Source of the DNA: Pradoshia eiseniae
GTDB lineage: Bacteria > Bacillota > Bacilli > Bacillales > Pradoshiaceae
NCBI RefSeq assembly: GCF_002946355.1
Contig: NZ_PKOZ01000011.1
Location: forward strand, 1-64,000
Direction: 5' to 3'
Length of the DNA: 64,000 nt
Under the pieces are notes generated by a model. The model was given only the letters and a program-made list of their open reading frames with translations, was not told where the DNA came from and did not search any database. Positions 62,016 to 64,000 of the stretch are shown in pieces; position 1 is the first letter of the stretch, and each line of letters starts with the position of its first letter. The position numbers and the translations under genes are program-made.

Positions 62016-63548
62016 ATGGATACTATTCAAGCAGATTTGAACGAGCGGATCGCCCGCATCAAGGAAGGCGGGAATGAGAAATACCACCAAAAAAACAAGG
62101 AAGCAGGGAAGCTGTTCGTACGCGACAGGCTGAATCTTCTGCTTGATGAGGGACTAGAATCAGAGGATGCTCTTTTCGCCAATTGCGAAGCGGAGGATTT
62201 GCCGGCTGATGGTGTAGTGACAGGTCTTGGTTCCATTAATGGTCAGCCGGTTGCGGTCATGGCGAATGACTCGACCATTAAGGCCGGCTCATGGGGTGCA
62301 AGGACCGTGGAGAAAATCATCCGTATCCAGGAGACTGCTGATAAGCTTCAAATCCCGTTGCTGTACTTGGTTGATTCGGCAGGTGCGCGTATCACGGACC
62401 AGGTGGAGATGTTTCCTGGCAGGCGCGGGGCGGGGCGCATTTTCTATAACCAGGTGAAAATGTCCGGCAAAGTGCCGCAAATCTGTCTCTTATTTGGTCC
62501 ATCCGCTGCCGGGGGCGCCTATATACCAGCCTTTTGTGACATCGTCGTCATGGTTGAGGGCAATGCCTCCATGTACCTTGGCTCACCGCGTATGTCAGAG
62601 ATGGTCATTGGTGAGAAGGTTTCTTTAGAGGAAATGGGCGGTGCGAGAATGCATTGCTCTGTGTCCGGATGCGGGGATGTGCTGGCGAAAAGCGAAGAGG
62701 AGGCCATCGCGTTTGCCCGCCGCTATTTATCCTATTTCCCTGCCAATTACACAGAAAAGCCAAAAGCGGAAAGTCCTAGAGCCGCAGCCCAATTAGCGAA
62801 ACCGCTTGAGGAGCTGCTTCCGAAAAACCAGAACGCCCCATTTGATATGTATGATCTGATTAAAGGAATCATTGATGAGGATTCTTTTTGTGAGATCAAA
62901 AAACTGTTTGCGCCTGAACTGATCACAGGGCTCGCTCGCCTGCAAGGAAAGCCGGTCGGTATCATTGCCAATCAGCCTCGCATGAAAGGCGGTGTGCTTT
63001 TCCATGATTCTGCGGATAAAGCGGCGAAATTCATCCATTTATGTGATGCCTATCATATCCCGCTTCTTTTCCTCGCCGATATCCCAGGCTTCATGATTGG
63101 GACGAAGGTGGAGCAGGCAGGAATCATCCGCCACGGGGCGAAGATGATTGCCGCGATGAGTGAGGCGACCGTTCCGAAGATTTCTGTTATTGTCCGCAAG
63201 GCATATGGCGCGGGTCTTTACGCAATGGCTGGTCCTGCCTTTGAGCCGGATTGCTGTCTCGCATTGCCGAATGCCTCGATTGCGGTTATGGGGCCAGAAG
63301 CTGCCGTTAATGCGGTATATGCCAATAAGATTGCGGCATTGCCCGAGGAGGAGCGTCAAGCCTTCGTCATGCAAAAACGGGAGGAATATAAAGAAGATAT
63401 TGATCTCTACCGTTTAGCTTCTGAGATGATTATTGACGGGATTGTGGAACCGCAAAACCTCCGCAGTGAGCTTTCGACAAGATTCCGACTCTATGAAAGC
63501 AAGCATCAGGTATTCACGGAGAGAAAGCATCCGGTTTATCCGGTATAA
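62016..63548 (+). CDS. Acyl-CoA carboxylase carboxyltransferase subunit, 510 aa
   Basis: Transfers CO2 from carboxybiotin to an acyl-CoA. The two crotonase-like halves are visible: LLYLVDSAGARITDQVEMFP with FGPSAAGGAYIPAF, and LLFLADIPGFMIGTKVEQAG with RKAYGAGLYAMAG. It resembles propionyl- and methylcrotonyl-CoA carboxylase beta subunits (YngE-like). Together with the biotin carboxylase and the carrier it forms a three-subunit carboxylase. Confidence 0.92.
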   Translation: MDTIQADLNERIARIKEGGNEKYHQKNKEAGKLFVRDRLNLLLDEGLESEDALFANCEAEDLPADGVVTGLGSINGQPVAVMANDSTIKAGSWGARTVEKIIRIQETADKLQIPLLYLVDSAGARITDQVEMFPGRRGAGRIFYNQVKMSGKVPQICLLFGPSAAGGAYIPAFCDIVVMVEGNASMYLGSPRMSEMVIGEKVSLEEMGGARMHCSVSGCGDVLAKSEEEAIAFARRYLSYFPANYTEKPKAESPRAAAQLAKPLEELLPKNQNAPFDMYDLIKGIIDEDSFCEIKKLFAPELITGLARLQGKPVGIIANQPRMKGGVLFHDSADKAAKFIHLCDAYHIPLLFLADIPGFMIGTKVEQAGIIRHGAKMIAAMSEATVPKISVIVRKAYGAGLYAMAGPAFEPDCCLALPNASIAVMGPEAAVNAVYANKIAALPEEERQAFVMQKREEYKEDIDLYRLASEMIIDGIVEPQNLRSELSTRFRLYESKHQVFTERKHPVYPV

Positions 63549-63563
63549 CAGGAGGGACTTGGC

Positions 63564-64000
63564 ATGCAATTGTCCAAATGGGTACCTGATGATAAGACAG
63601 TGAATTCGATAAGGCTCGTGCAGTGGATGAAGGAATTAGGTATTCCTGAATATGACGCCTTTTACCAAAAGTCGATTGACGAGCCGGAATGGTTTTGGAA
63701 GGCGGTTGAACAGGAGCTCGGCTTCGTCTGGAAGAAACCGTATGACAAGGTTTTAAACCTTGAGAACGGGATTCCCCATCCTAAGTGGTACGTGGGAGGG
63801 GAATGCAATCTCATCGATACGGCGTTGGGGAAATGGGCGGATATGGACCGCCCTGCCATTGAATGGGAGGGTGAACAAGGAGATTCACGCACAATCAGCT
63901 ATGCGGAGCTCGATGAATGGGTGAGCCGGGTCGCCTCGGGTTTGCAGCAAGCCGGCATTCAAAAGGGTGACCGCATTACCCTCTTTTTGCCGATGATTCC
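63564..64000 (+). CDS. Acyl-CoA synthetase, AcsA/acetoacetyl-CoA synthetase type (partial, cut by window end)
   Basis: 145 complete codons are visible. YQKSIDEPEWFWKAVEQELG resembles the N-terminal acetyl-CoA synthetase domain, followed by ECNLIDTALGKWADMDRPAI and the first adenylation strands (ISYAELDEWVSRVASGLQQ). AGGAGGG lies 8 bases before ATG 63564. Activation of acetoacetate, acetate or propionate would each fit the operon; the deciding part is outside the window. Confidence 0.8.
   Translation, partial: MQLSKWVPDDKTVNSIRLVQWMKELGIPEYDAFYQKSIDEPEWFWKAVEQELGFVWKKPYDKVLNLENGIPHPKWYVGGECNLIDTALGKWADMDRPAIEWEGEQGDSRTISYAELDEWVSRVASGLQQAGIQKGDRITLFLPMI

Overview
The window looks like a chromosomal segment of a moderately AT-rich, spore-forming relative of Bacillus (Bacillaceae, Bacillota). 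Supporting signs are strong AGGAGG-type ribosome binding sites, TTG and GTG starts, an rbsRKDACB ribose operon, a pbuE-type purine efflux gene behind a purine riboswitch, a XylR-like operator before a GH10 xylanase, YtrA-type and LacI/cre-type control sites, and an operon resembling the yngJIHGFE cluster of B. subtilis. No species can be assigned from the sequence alone.

Layout. Positions 1-402 hold five tRNA genes (His, Gly, Ile, Asn, Glu) and a terminator. Next comes an accessory, AT-rich, defence-like island at about 570-18131. It holds a 1431-aa superfamily 1 helicase with a C-terminal Vsr-like nuclease, a two-gene unit with an ExE-type nuclease candidate, an IS3-family transposase remnant, and a four-gene operon. 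That operon encodes an AddA/UvrD-like helicase, an AddB-like iron-staple protein, a 64-aa protein and a second UvrD-like helicase. The island ends with a fusion of a catalytically dead cytosine-C5 methyltransferase-like domain to a Sau3AI/MutH-type endonuclease. Decayed ORFs and gene fragments lie between these units.

Positions 18207-21621 hold small genes, a decayed SMI1-like fragment and an ADP-ribosylglycohydrolase. The ribose regulator and uptake/phosphorylation operon is at 22295-27928, flanked by inverted copies of a short repeat. Positions 28274-38239 are a mixed region: a DUF2711-like protein, a SMI1/KNR4 protein, membrane proteins, a secreted M14 carboxypeptidase, a LysM-CAP protein, a TIM-barrel-like protein and a SMUG-like uracil-DNA glycosylase.

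A secreted GH10 xylanase (38521-39675) is followed by a sialic acid catabolic operon (40070-47320). It encodes a NanA lyase, an SGNH esterase, an ABC importer without its own ATPase, NanE, NanK and an RpiR regulator. It should take sialic acid to N-acetylglucosamine 6-phosphate, to be finished by NagA/NagB encoded elsewhere. Next come pbuE with its riboswitch, a secreted non-specific nuclease, an MFS exporter with an XRE regulator, a GntR/ABC operon, an SDR dehydrogenase and a small membrane protein. The window ends inside an acyl-CoA catabolic operon (56083 to beyond 64000): a TetR regulator, acyl-CoA dehydrogenase, acyl-CoA ligase, biotin carboxylase, biotin carrier, enoyl-CoA hydratase, carboxyltransferase and a second acyl-CoA synthetase that is cut by the edge.

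The most promising novelty is the island: a methyltransferase-like module that has lost its catalytic cysteine but sits on an intact-looking MutH/Sau3AI active site, beside an AddAB-like pair that has lost its recognisable nuclease motifs. I do not recognise this combination as a named defence system.
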